DNA of 64,000 bases from Armatimonadota bacterium. GTDB taxonomy: Bacteria > Armatimonadota > Fimbriimonadia > Fimbriimonadales > Fimbriimonadaceae. The notes under the pieces are model-generated. The model did not search any database, was not told where the DNA came from, and saw only the letters and a program-made list of their open reading frames with translations. Positions 52,610-61,436 of this stretch are shown here, piece by piece; positions within the stretch are counted from its first letter, which is position 1; the number at the start of each line of letters is the position of its first letter. Location of the stretch: assembly GCA_018268395.1 (NCBI GenBank), contig JAFDWQ010000003.1:36128-100127 (forward strand). The letters run 5' to 3'. Made by a program: the position numbers and the translations under genes.

Positions 52610-53272
52610 CTATCGTGCCGCCCAGAGCAGGCCCCGGCGGCAGATTTCCCGCGGCACTTCGGCTTCCAGAACGTCCCGCTTGTGCCCTAACGCCGTATAG
52701 AACACCTTTCCACGACCGTAGGAACGCGTCCAGACGGTCGGCATCCGACAAGGTCCGACCAATCCGTTCCGGGCCTCCCCGATGGAGGGGTTAGGGAATG
52801 CGCAGGTCGCGAGCACGTTGTTCGCAGGATCGGTGTGGAGATAGTACTGCTCGCTCACGACCTCGAAGTCGGGGAGCCCGTCTGTGACCGGATGAGGGTT
52901 GTCCCGGTCGATCTCGACCGTGTACCGGACGCCGTCGTCACCCGGATGCGCCACCCACTGTCCGCCGGTCATGAACTGCCATTCGGTGCTTTCGCGGAAC
53001 GCGTCGCACATGCCTCCGTGGCAGCCTGCCAATCCCGTTCCTTGCTCGGACACCGCTTTACAGACGGACTGGCACTGTTCCCAGGAAATCTGCCCCATGG
53101 TCCAGACGGGGACGATGAGGTCGTATCCGCCCAACGGCTCCAGAAAGGCGTCAAGCGTGTCCCGGACCGTCACGTCGAAGCCCTCGGCTTTCAGAAGTCC
53201 TTCGAAAAACCCGGCGACCTTGTCCGGTTCATGACCGTCCCAGCCGCCCCACACGATAAGAGCAGATTTCAC
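52610..53272 (-). CDS. ThuA-like glutamine amidotransferase-fold protein
   Basis: 220 residues from GTG 53272. ALIVWGGWDGHEPDKVAGFF, YDLIVPVWTMGQIS and GTGLAGCHGGMCDAF match the ThuA/trehalose-utilisation family (GATase1-like fold), which acts in sugar metabolism and often sits near DUF1080 proteins. VWTRSYGRGKVFYTALGHKRD is the conserved C-terminal part. TATGCT ends 6 nt before the GTG. Confidence 0.88.
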   Translation of the reverse strand: MKSALIVWGGWDGHEPDKVAGFFEGLLKAEGFDVTVRDTLDAFLEPLGGYDLIVPVWTMGQISWEQCQSVCKAVSEQGTGLAGCHGGMCDAFRESTEWQFMTGGQWVAHPGDDGVRYTVEIDRDNPHPVTDGLPDFEVVSEQYYLHTDPANNVLATCAFPNPSIGEARNGLVGPCRMPTVWTRSYGRGKVFYTALGHKRDVLEAEVPREICRRGLLWAAR

Positions 53273-53278
53273 GTTTCC

Positions 53279-53284
53279 AGCATA
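53279..53284 (-). promoter_or_regulatory. -10 element TATGCT of the ThuA gene, leaderless type
   Basis: TATGCT on the minus strand, 6 nt, then GTG 53272. Confidence 0.5.
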
Positions 53285-53367
53285 GAGGGAGGCAAGGCAA
53301 GGGCTTTGGGAAGGCTAGGACACCCGCGTCGGCTTGCAAGGGGGCCCTGTGTCAAACTCGCGGGCAC

Positions 53368-54846
53368 ATGGAGGCGGGGGTCAAGACGCGGTTACCCGGT
53401 TGGGCGCTCGTCGCCGCCTGCATCCTTCCGTTTCTCGGTTTTTGGACGTACGGCCTGTTCGACCTGGACGAGGGCTATTACGGCGCGGTCGTCGTCGATA
53501 TGATCCGGCGCGGGGACTGGATCACACCCACCCTCAACGGTGTGCCCTGGTTCGAAAAGCCGATCCTGGCCTATTGGCTCTCGATTCCCGCCCTAAAACT
53601 CTTCGGAGAGGACGTCGGGCCTCGGCTACCGAGCGTCCTCTGCACGTTGGCGACGGCCGTCGTGCTCGCCCGGTTCACACGCCGCTGGGTCGGCTCTAGC
53701 GAATCTAAAACAGCGACGCTTGTCTACTGTACTAACCTTTTGGTTGTCGCGATCGGCCGGATGATGATGACGGACGCACCGCTCGTCCTTTTCCTGACCG
53801 TGGCCATGACGTGCTTCTTTGAAGCCGCCTACCCTGGAGACGGCGGTCGGCCGAAGTTCGGTGCGGAAGTCAGCGCCTTTGCCCTCGGAGCCGCCGTCCT
53901 TGCGAAGGGGCCCGTCGCCGCCGTCCTGTTCGTCGGAACCGTCGTCACATATGGCCTTTGGACCCGGAGCTGGCCGCGCCTAGGTTGGAGGTGGGCGACA
54001 GGGACGTTGGTGTTCCTGGCCGTCATTGCGAGTTGGTACGTCCCGTGCTACCTGCAGAACGGCCAGTCCTTCGTGGACGAGTTCCTGATCAAGCAGAACG
54101 TCGGACGGTTTGCGGGTGGGGACAAGGCGCACGCCGTCCCCGCTTGGTCGCACCCGGTCTACTACCCTGTCATCCTGGCGGCCTCGTTCTTGCCTTTCCT
54201 GATCGGGCGGCTCCTGAAGCGGACGTCTCCAGAACCGGGACATAAGGCACTGGCGTCCTTGCGATCGGATCCTGCCCTTGCGTTTTTGGCTTGCTGGGCC
54301 GCCGTTCCCTTGCTGTTCTTTACCGTCAGCGGCACGAAGCTGCCCCATTACATCCTTCCCGCCGTCGTCCCTTTGTCCGCTTTGCTCGCGACCGCTCTGG
54401 TCCGAAGGCGTCCTCGGACGGACTGGACTTTGGTGGGCGCGTCCTGGAGCGTCGTGGTCTTTATCCTCGCCCAATGGGCCTTCACGCTCGACTGGACGAA
54501 CAGGATGAAGGGGGTCCAAGAGGCAGCGAAGTTCGTCCGCAAAACGGACCGGCCCGTCTACGTCTATAAGATCGGCGGATCAGGAGACACGTCCATCTCG
54601 CTGACTCTCCGCGAAACGAGCCATCCGTCGATCCTCTTCTATCTGAAGCGTCCGGCCGTGACGACCGACGACCCCTCTGCCTGGAAGAACGAGACAAGGC
54701 CCTTCTTCATCCTGGCGCCGGAGAGCGTCGCCAAGACCGATGGCGCACTGCGGCCCGGGCAAGTCGTCGGTCCCTCGACCCTACGGCGGATCGATGTACC
54801 GTCGGCCAAGGGGTACGCCGTGATCGAAGCGGTACCGATCCGGTAG
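53368..54846 (+). CDS. Glycosyltransferase family 39 (ArnT/PMT-like), membrane
   Basis: 492 residues. The first periplasmic loop has FDLDEGYYGAVVVDMIRRGD, with the acidic pair of ArnT-like enzymes, and GVPWFEKPILAYWLSIPALK follows. About ten TM helices are seen and the C-terminal 100 residues are soluble and periplasmic. It uses a lipid-linked sugar to glycosylate lipid A or another lipid or protein at the periplasmic face. LPS genes elsewhere in the window fit such a role, but the acceptor is not defined. Confidence 0.88.
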   Translation: MEAGVKTRLPGWALVAACILPFLGFWTYGLFDLDEGYYGAVVVDMIRRGDWITPTLNGVPWFEKPILAYWLSIPALKLFGEDVGPRLPSVLCTLATAVVLARFTRRWVGSSESKTATLVYCTNLLVVAIGRMMMTDAPLVLFLTVAMTCFFEAAYPGDGGRPKFGAEVSAFALGAAVLAKGPVAAVLFVGTVVTYGLWTRSWPRLGWRWATGTLVFLAVIASWYVPCYLQNGQSFVDEFLIKQNVGRFAGGDKAHAVPAWSHPVYYPVILAASFLPFLIGRLLKRTSPEPGHKALASLRSDPALAFLACWAAVPLLFFTVSGTKLPHYILPAVVPLSALLATALVRRRPRTDWTLVGASWSVVVFILAQWAFTLDWTNRMKGVQEAAKFVRKTDRPVYVYKIGGSGDTSISLTLRETSHPSILFYLKRPAVTTDDPSAWKNETRPFFILAPESVAKTDGALRPGQVVGPSTLRRIDVPSAKGYAVIEAVPIR

Positions 54847-54882
54847 GGACGTGGTCAAGTCCAGGTGGTAACGTCGTCCGAT

Positions 54883-57800
54883 ATGGGTCGACGCTTCGCC
54901 TTGGTCGCTCTCACGCTGTTCGTCCCTACCGCCTTCGCCCAGACGAAGCCCGACGAGATCGTCGACGGACTGAAGTGGCGTTCGATCGGTCCCTACCGTG
55001 GGGGACGCTCCGTCGCCTGCAGCGGGGTCGTCGGGCGACCGACCGAGTTCTACATGGGGGCGTGTGGCGGAGGACTTTGGAAGACCGGCGACGCCGGTCA
55101 GACATGGAAATGCGTCAGCGACGGGTTCTTCGCGACATCGTCGGTCGGCGCCGTGACCGTCAGCCCCTCGTCCCCCGACGTCGTCTACGCCGGGACCGGA
55201 GAGAGGGACATTCGAGGAAACATCAGCGAGGGGGACGGGGTCTACAAGTCGACGGACGGGGGCAAAGCGTGGAGGAACGTCGGCCTTAAGGACACCCAGA
55301 CCGTGGCCCGGATCGTCGTGCACCCGTCGGATCCGAACATCGTCTGGGTCGCAGCCCTCGGCCACATCTATGGCCCCAACAAGGAACGCGGAGTCTTCAA
55401 GTCTACGGACGGCGGAGCGACCTGGAGAAAAGTCCTCTACGTGTCGGACAAAGCGGGAGGGTGCGACCTGTGCATCGACCCGAAGAGTCCCGATACGTTG
55501 TACGCGTCCACATGGGAGGCCTGGCGGACCCCGTTCACGCTCAATTCGGGAGGCCCGGGCAGCAGGCTTTGGAAGAGCACGGACGGCGGCGAGACCTGGA
55601 GCGACCTGTCCCGCAACCCGGGACTGCCTGCAGGCGTCCTCGGCAAGATCGGGGTTTCGGTCTCGCCGGTCGATTCCACGCGGGTGTACGCCCTCGTCGA
55701 GGCTCAAGACGGCGGCTTGTTCCGTTCCGACGACAGCGGCGCGACTTGGAAGCTCACGTCCGACGACCGAGAGTACCGACAACGGGCGTGGTACTACACC
55801 CGGGTCGTGGCCGACCCGCTCGAGAAGGACACGGTTTACGTCCTCAACGTCGGCATGTACCGTTCAAAGGACGGCGGCTTCAAGTTCACGGGAGTGAACG
55901 CGAGGCACGGAGATACCCACGACCTGTGGATCGACCCGCAGGACAACAAGCGGATGGTCCAAAGCAACGACGGTGGCGCTACGGTCACGGTCGACGGGCG
56001 GTCCTGGTCGGAACAAGACATCCCGACCGCCCAGTTCTATCACGTGGCGACGGACAACGCCTTCCCTTACAGGATCTACGGCGCCCAACAGGACAACAGC
56101 ACGGTACGGATCGCCTCGCGCACGGGAGGAAGAGGTATCGGGCCCTCTGACTGGACGTCCACGGCAGGTGGCGAGAGCGGCTATGTCACGCCGAAACCCG
56201 ACGAGCCCGACGTCGTGTTCGGAGGTTCGTACGGAGGCGAACTCGGCATGCTCGACCACCGTACAGGCATCTACCGCGATGTGAGCCCATGGCCCGACAA
56301 CCCGATGGGGCACGCGGCGGTCGATCTGAAGTACCGTTTCCAGTGGACGTTCCCGATCGTGTTCTCGCCGCACGACCCCGACACGCTCTACACGTGCTCA
56401 CAGGTCGTCCACCGTACGCGCAACGGCGGGGCGTCATGGGACGAGATCAGTCCGGACTTGACCCGTAACGATCCCAAGACCCTGCAATCGAGCGGCGGCC
56501 CGATCACTCAAGACAATACGAGCGTCGAGTACTACGGGACCGTGTTCACGGTCGCGGAGTCACCGAAACAAAAGGGTCTGATTTGGGCCGGTTCTGACGA
56601 CGGCCTCGTCCACGTCACACGGAACGCGGGCGGATCGTGGACAGCGGTCACGCCGAAAGACATGCCGCACTGGGGGCTTTGCAGCATGGTCGACCCTTCG
56701 CCCCATGCAGCGGGGCGGGCCTACCTTGCCGTCGACAACCATGAGAACGATGACAAGCGGCCCTATGTCTTCGTGACCGAAGACTTCGGCAAGACATGGA
56801 AGAACAAAGTCACGGGACTGCCCCAAGACAGTTTCGTCCGGGTGGTCCGCGAAGACCCTGAGATGGCCGGCCTCCTCTATTGCGGGACTGAGACCGGAGT
56901 CTGGGTCAGTTTCGATAACGGGGGTGCCTGGCGTCCGCTACAAAGCAACCTGCCCGTCTGTCCGGTCCACGACCTGACCGTCAAGGACGACGACATCGTC
57001 GTCGCGACCCATGGTCGGAGCTTCTGGGTTCTGGACAACATCGAATCTCTGAGGCAGGCGGCCGTTGCCGTCCGAGAAGGGGCCAAGCCTGTGACGCGCC
57101 CTTGGCTCTTTCGGCCGAAGGACGCTTACCGCCAGCGTTTCTCCATGGGCGGCGGCGGACGCACGGATCCCACCGCCGAAGTCGGTGCGAACCCGATGAG
57201 CGGCATCGTCGTCGACTACTTCTTGCCTGAGGAGGCGAAGAAGGTCGGACTGAAGGTGCTCGACGAAAGCGGCACACAGGTCGGAAGCCTCGCCTCGGCC
57301 GAAGCATCGAAGGGATTCCATCGGGTCTCCGTTCGGAGCCTCTCCTATCCCGGCCCGAGAAGCGCCCCTTCGATGGTTCTCTGGACCGGCGGCGGGGGTT
57401 CGATCGCCGCTCCCTCCGGCCTGTACCGGGTCGTCCTCGACGTCGATGGTTCCGTGACAGAGCAACCGCTACGGATGGTCCCTAACCCGGCCGGTCAGAC
57501 GACGGAGGCCGATACGGTCGAGCAGTTCAAGCTGGCCAAGAAGATCGCTGGCCGTATCACAGAAGCCAACGATCTTGTCATGAAGGTCCGCTCCGTCCGG
57601 AAGGCCGTCCAAGAGGCCGTCCAGGCCAAGCCCGAACTCGGCAGCTTGGGAACGGCGTTAGACCGCAAGATGACTCCGATCGAAGAGGCCGTCTATCAGA
57701 CGAAGAGCCAGTCCGGTCAAGACCCCCTGAACTATCCGATCCGCCTGAACGACAAGCTCTCGGGCGTGTTCGGGACGGTCAACGGCGGAGAATTCCGTCC

Positions 57801-58053
57801 GACCCGGCAGGCGGTCCAGGTGTTCGAAGCGCTGTCGGCACAACTTCAGGTCCAACTGGACGCCCTCGCCAAGGTCTTCGCGACCGATCTGGCCGCGTTC
57901 AACGAAAAAGCCAAGAAACTTGGCCTGAAGGAGGTCGTTCCGACCGGGCTGCCTCCGCGGACGACGACCGACGGACGGACCGAGAACGACGCGGCCGAGT
58001 CCTCGCCCAAGGGCCGAGGCGGCGACCGGGACGGAGAAGACGGCGGTCAGTAA
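54883..58053 (+). CDS. Large secreted BNR/sortilin-like beta-propeller protein
   Basis: 1056 residues from ATG 54883 with a signal peptide (MGRRFALVALTLFVPTAFAQ). Residues about 25-700 hold many Asp-box repeats: GDAGQTWKCVSD, STDGGKAWRNVG, STDGGATWRKVL, STDGGETWSDLS, SDDSGATWKLTS, VTEDFGKTWKNKV, forming two propellers of the VPS10/sialidase-like type. The last 300 residues are helical with a Thr/Asp-rich tail. No sialidase catalytic Arg/Tyr set is obvious, so it may bind rather than cleave. The creatininase-family gene starts 3 nt after its stop. Confidence 0.9.
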   Translation: MGRRFALVALTLFVPTAFAQTKPDEIVDGLKWRSIGPYRGGRSVACSGVVGRPTEFYMGACGGGLWKTGDAGQTWKCVSDGFFATSSVGAVTVSPSSPDVVYAGTGERDIRGNISEGDGVYKSTDGGKAWRNVGLKDTQTVARIVVHPSDPNIVWVAALGHIYGPNKERGVFKSTDGGATWRKVLYVSDKAGGCDLCIDPKSPDTLYASTWEAWRTPFTLNSGGPGSRLWKSTDGGETWSDLSRNPGLPAGVLGKIGVSVSPVDSTRVYALVEAQDGGLFRSDDSGATWKLTSDDREYRQRAWYYTRVVADPLEKDTVYVLNVGMYRSKDGGFKFTGVNARHGDTHDLWIDPQDNKRMVQSNDGGATVTVDGRSWSEQDIPTAQFYHVATDNAFPYRIYGAQQDNSTVRIASRTGGRGIGPSDWTSTAGGESGYVTPKPDEPDVVFGGSYGGELGMLDHRTGIYRDVSPWPDNPMGHAAVDLKYRFQWTFPIVFSPHDPDTLYTCSQVVHRTRNGGASWDEISPDLTRNDPKTLQSSGGPITQDNTSVEYYGTVFTVAESPKQKGLIWAGSDDGLVHVTRNAGGSWTAVTPKDMPHWGLCSMVDPSPHAAGRAYLAVDNHENDDKRPYVFVTEDFGKTWKNKVTGLPQDSFVRVVREDPEMAGLLYCGTETGVWVSFDNGGAWRPLQSNLPVCPVHDLTVKDDDIVVATHGRSFWVLDNIESLRQAAVAVREGAKPVTRPWLFRPKDAYRQRFSMGGGGRTDPTAEVGANPMSGIVVDYFLPEEAKKVGLKVLDESGTQVGSLASAEASKGFHRVSVRSLSYPGPRSAPSMVLWTGGGGSIAAPSGLYRVVLDVDGSVTEQPLRMVPNPAGQTTEADTVEQFKLAKKIAGRITEANDLVMKVRSVRKAVQEAVQAKPELGSLGTALDRKMTPIEEAVYQTKSQSGQDPLNYPIRLNDKLSGVFGTVNGGEFRPTRQAVQVFEALSAQLQVQLDALAKVFATDLAAFNEKAKKLGLKEVVPTGLPPRTTTDGRTENDAAESSPKGRGGDRDGEDGGQ

Positions 58054-58056
58054 GGC

Positions 58057-58749
58057 TTGAGGATCGCGGAATCGAACTGGATGCAGATCGAGGCCCGGCT
58101 CGCGGTCGACGACCGTTGCGTCCTACCCTTGGGATGCACCGAACAGCACGCGTATCTGAGCCTGGCCACGGACAGCATCCTCGCGGAACGAATGGCGATC
58201 GAGGCGGCCGCTCCGATGGGGGTGCCCGTCTTTCCGGTCCTGGCATACGGCGTCACTCCGGCGTTCTTGGCCTATCCCGGAACGGTGTCGTTGCGACTGG
58301 AGACCTACGGAAGAATCCTCGAAGACGTCTTGACGTCGCTCGGTTCGACCGGGTTCAAGAGGATCTTGATCGTCAATGGCCATGGGGGCAATGTCCCGGC
58401 GAGGACGGTCGTCGCCGAGTGGGTGGCCCGTTCGGGCGTCCACGTCGTCTGGCACGACTGGTGGAACGCGCCAAAGACGTGGGCGAAGGTGATGGCGACC
58501 GATCCTGAGGCGTCTCACGCTTCCTGGATGGAGAACTTTCCCTGGACTCGGCTCGAAGGCGTCACCGTCCCGTCGGACGCTAAAGCCCCCGTCGATTACG
58601 GTGCGGTCGTCACGACGGCACCGGACAAGGCCCGAGAGGCTTTAGGTGACGGTAGTTTTGGCGGGAAGTACGTCCGGAGCGACGACGACATGTCGGCCCT
58701 GTGGCAGGTCGCCGTCGAGGAGACCCGGGCGTTGATCGAGCGGCTTTGA
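58057..58749 (+). CDS. Creatininase-family amidohydrolase
   Basis: 230 residues from TTG 58057. Family metal-ligand motifs: LPLGCTEQHAYLSLATDS, ILIVNGHGGNVPA and SHASWMENFPWTR. Members hydrolyse cyclic amides such as creatinine or act in F420 or mycofactocin synthesis; here the substrate is unknown. It is coupled to the large propeller gene with a 3-nt gap, an unusual pairing of a cytoplasmic enzyme and a secreted protein. Confidence 0.88.
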   Translation: MRIAESNWMQIEARLAVDDRCVLPLGCTEQHAYLSLATDSILAERMAIEAAAPMGVPVFPVLAYGVTPAFLAYPGTVSLRLETYGRILEDVLTSLGSTGFKRILIVNGHGGNVPARTVVAEWVARSGVHVVWHDWWNAPKTWAKVMATDPEASHASWMENFPWTRLEGVTVPSDAKAPVDYGAVVTTAPDKAREALGDGSFGGKYVRSDDDMSALWQVAVEETRALIERL

Positions 58750-58762
58750 AAGATCCGGAAGC

Positions 58763-59137
58763 CTAAGGTTGGACCGACCGGACCACGGTCAGTCGGCGGC
58801 CTTTGTCTGAGAAACGTGTCTGAACGGTCTCGCCTTCGCCTAAAGGTCCGAAGAAGTCCGGCGTGTTCCGTTCGAGCCGGTCATAGTCGGCTTGGTCTTC
58901 GACTTGAAGGACGACGGTGTGCCGACCCAGAGCTGGGTCATGGGAGTACGCGACGACCTTGCACCCCGGTGGAATGCGGAAGCCGTCGGCGACGGCCATT
59001 TCGGTCGGCATCCGGACGTACCGGAAGGCCATTCCTGCGATACCGCCTCCGAACACGATCATGCAGGCGAAGACGAGCCATGGAGTGAGGGACCACGCCT
59101 TTCGGGGGCGTTCTCCGGACCATTCGTCTCTCGGCAC
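58763..59137 (-). CDS. Single-pass membrane protein, hypothetical
   Basis: 124 residues from GTG 59137 with GAGGAAAG upstream. One TM helix (WLVFACMIVFGGGIAGMAF, about 20-38) and a periplasmic C-terminal domain (PPGCKVVAYSHDPALGRHTV ... RLTVVRSVQP). I recognise no family. It lies 35 nt downstream of rmuC on the same strand and is probably co-transcribed with it. Confidence 0.68.
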   Translation of the reverse strand: MPRDEWSGERPRKAWSLTPWLVFACMIVFGGGIAGMAFRYVRMPTEMAVADGFRIPPGCKVVAYSHDPALGRHTVVLQVEDQADYDRLERNTPDFFGPLGEGETVQTRFSDKGRRLTVVRSVQP

Positions 59138-59172
59138 GTGCTTTCCTCAGACGTTGTCGGTCTCTCAGGCGT

Positions 59173-60558
59173 TCATTCCGTTCCTGGAAGGACCGGCCTC
59201 TCGTCCGTCACGAAATCGGGACTCGTGAGCTGCCGGGGAACGAACTCGACCTGGTCGATGACGGCCATGTCCGTGTGGGACTGTACGCCGTGGTCCTTGA
59301 ACTTTCGGGCTGCAGGGAGAACGCGGGACTCTAAGGAGCCTGCCAGTTCGTTGTAGACCCGACCGGCCGCGCCGATCGCCTTTCCGAGCTTCGCATAGTC
59401 GCCCGCGATCTTGCAGACCCGGTCGTACAACGTGGCCGCGTCGGCTTGGAGTTGTCGGGCAGAATCGGCGAGCTTTTCTTGTCGCCAACCGTAAGCGACG
59501 GCCTTGAGAAGGGCCAAGAGGGTCGTCGGAGTCGCCATTACGACGTTGTTCTCGTGGGCTTCTTCGAAGAGGGCCGGCCGTTTCTCGACCGCGACCCGGT
59601 AAGCAGACTCGCTGGGGACGAACAGGACGACGAAGTCGGGTGCCGAAGCGATGGTCTTCGAATAGTCGCGACGTTTCAGCTCTCTGGCGTGGCCCAACAG
59701 TTTGGCCGCGTGGTCCACGATGAGGGCCTCTTTGGCCGGGCCGTCCTCGGTCTCGAGCGCCGTCACGTACGACCGCATCGGAGCTTTAGAGTCGATCACG
59801 ATCGACCGTCCGCCTGGGAGCTGGATCAGCATGTCCGGCCGCTGACGTCCGTCCTCGGTCGTGACCGACTCCTGGGTCAGGTAGCTCCAATATCCTTCCA
59901 GACCGGCCATTTCGACGACCCTCTCGAGCACCATCTCGCCCCAGGAACCCGCACTGCCCGGGTCTTGAAGTGCGCGGACAAGCCTGCTCGTTTCGGTCTT
60001 AAGCGTGGCCTGCTGCTCGTTGAGGGCTCGGACCTGCTCCGTGAGCTCCTTATACGCGCCCGCCCGGTGCCGCTCCATCTGCTGGTTCTGTTCGTCGAGC
60101 GATTTCAGACGGTCCTTCATCGGAGCCAGCATCGCGTCGATCTCCTTCCTCCGCGCGTCGTCGTCCCCGTCGGCAGCTTCTTTGTAGCGCTTGAGGACCT
60201 CCTCGGCCTGGACGACGAGTTGCTCCGTGGACTGCTTCAGGGCGTCGCCGCTCAAAGCCTTAAACGTGTCCTTCAGCTGTTCTTCGGCCCTCTGGTACGT
60301 CTCGAGCCGCTCGGCGTGGGAGCGCTCCCGTTCGTCGATCGTCGTCCTGAGGGCGCGGCACTCGGCTTGGCTCTCCGCTAGGCCGGCTTGGGCCTGTTCG
60401 AGTCTTTCGGCCGTCGATTTCGCTTCGGATTCGACGGTCTTGAGCCTGTCGGCGGTGTCGTCGGCCCGGGCTTCGACCGACTTTTGAGCCTGTCGCATCA
60501 CCCACCACACGACCGCGGCCCCTAAGACCAATCCCCCGAGCGCCCACGCCGCGTCCAT
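59173..60558 (-). CDS. rmuC: DNA recombination protein RmuC
   Basis: 461 residues. An N-terminal TM anchor (WALGGLVLGAAVVWWVM) is followed by a long coiled coil (about 25-190) and the RmuC domain with LQDPGSAGSWGEMVLERVVE, PDMLIQLPGGRSIVIDSKAP and NVVMATPTTLLALLKAVAYG. It is thought to limit DNA inversions and has a restriction-nuclease-like core. TATACT ends 7 nt before the ATG. Confidence 0.93.
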   Translation of the reverse strand: MDAAWALGGLVLGAAVVWWVMRQAQKSVEARADDTADRLKTVESEAKSTAERLEQAQAGLAESQAECRALRTTIDERERSHAERLETYQRAEEQLKDTFKALSGDALKQSTEQLVVQAEEVLKRYKEAADGDDDARRKEIDAMLAPMKDRLKSLDEQNQQMERHRAGAYKELTEQVRALNEQQATLKTETSRLVRALQDPGSAGSWGEMVLERVVEMAGLEGYWSYLTQESVTTEDGRQRPDMLIQLPGGRSIVIDSKAPMRSYVTALETEDGPAKEALIVDHAAKLLGHARELKRRDYSKTIASAPDFVVLFVPSESAYRVAVEKRPALFEEAHENNVVMATPTTLLALLKAVAYGWRQEKLADSARQLQADAATLYDRVCKIAGDYAKLGKAIGAAGRVYNELAGSLESRVLPAARKFKDHGVQSHTDMAVIDQVEFVPRQLTSPDFVTDERPVLPGTE

Positions 60559-60565
60559 GCAGACT

Positions 60566-60571
60566 AGTATA
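60566..60571 (-). promoter_or_regulatory. -10 element TATACT of rmuC, leaderless type
   Basis: TATACT on the minus strand, 7 nt, then ATG 60558. No ribosome binding site is present. Confidence 0.55.
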
Positions 60572-60650
60572 GCCTTGTCGAGGTATCGGGAAGACCGGCG
60601 ACGTCGTTCAGAGCTCTGGACGAGACGGGGGCCGACCGCGCGGGCTATGG

Positions 60651-60656
60651 CACAAT
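60651..60656 (+). promoter_or_regulatory. -10 element CACAAT, leaderless type
   Basis: CACAAT ends 6 nt before ATG 60663. It is divergent from the rmuC promoter in the same 104-nt intergenic region. Confidence 0.5.
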
Positions 60657-60662
60657 CGCGGA

Positions 60663-61175
60663 ATGTCGAACGGTCGGAAAGTCGCGATCGGAGTGGGGGC
60701 GCTGATCGTCGTCCTCGTCGGAACGTGGCTCTTCCAGGTCGCCCAGGCGGCGATGGACGCCAAGAAGGCCGGCCTGCTCGACGACGTCGCGACTGAAAAG
60801 TACCAGGTCGGTCGGGAGAACAACCTGAAGGCCATTCAGGCGTCGTTGCTCCTCTCGGCGGAGAGTGAAGGAAAGTTGCCAGACGCCGGTCAATGGATGG
60901 ACCAAGCCCTGATCCGGCTGAAGACGAGCGACCTGACAGAAGCGGAGGCCAAGGACAAGCTCAGAGTTCCGGGGCGCGGCGGTTTGGACTACGGCTATGC
61001 CGTCAACGACAAGCTTGCGGGCAAGCCGTTGGACGTCAAAGCCGAAGCCGAAACCGTGCTCGTTTTCGAGTCGAGGGACGCGTCGTGGAACGCCCACGGT
61101 GATCCGGATAAGGACGCGGCGACCGGAGGAAAGGGTGTCACGGTTTCCGGAAAGGTCGTTCCCGTCGGACGCTAA
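60663..61175 (+). CDS. Membrane-anchored hypothetical protein with pilin-like C-terminus
   Basis: 170 residues. An N-terminal TM segment (VAIGVGALIVVLVGTWLFQV) is followed by a helical stalk and a domain with LPDAGQWMDQALIR, GLDYGYAVNDKLAGKPLD, ETVLVFESRDASWNAHGDPD and VSGKVVPVGR. The YGYAVND ... VFES ... NAHGDP pattern resembles the C-terminal domain of some pseudopilins, but the FTLIE leader is missing. It is probably periplasmic, anchored in the inner membrane. Confidence 0.7.
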   Translation: MSNGRKVAIGVGALIVVLVGTWLFQVAQAAMDAKKAGLLDDVATEKYQVGRENNLKAIQASLLLSAESEGKLPDAGQWMDQALIRLKTSDLTEAEAKDKLRVPGRGGLDYGYAVNDKLAGKPLDVKAEAETVLVFESRDASWNAHGDPDKDAATGGKGVTVSGKVVPVGR

Positions 61176-61184
61176 GAAGCCGTA

Positions 61185-61433
61185 TCAGGCGGCGGCTGCA
61201 GGACGGAACGCCCGCTGCAGCATGAAGAGGTGGGGGGCACGGCCGAGGCCGGCCTGGCACGCCGAATGAAGTTCGTCCGCGCCATAAGTCGCGTCGTTCG
61301 AGAGGGTCACGGAAGCCACGATCCGTCCGTCGCGGGACCAGACAGAAGCATCCAGCACGCCGCACAGGCGCATCAGGAAGTTCTCGGTCGCTTGGACGTC
61401 GTCGGTCCCACCGTCAACGAGATAGAGCTTCAC
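61185..61433 (-). CDS. Small hypothetical protein
   Basis: 82 residues from GTG 61433. It reads MKLYLVDGGTDDVQATENFL, then VASVTLSNDATYGADELHSA. No family or motif is recognised. It begins 3 nt after the nucleotidyltransferase stop and is the last gene of the amidase-ispE operon, which supports it being real. Confidence 0.6.
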   Translation of the reverse strand: MKLYLVDGGTDDVQATENFLMRLCGVLDASVWSRDGRIVASVTLSNDATYGADELHSACQAGLGRAPHLFMLQRAFRPAAAA

Positions 61434-61436
61434 ATT

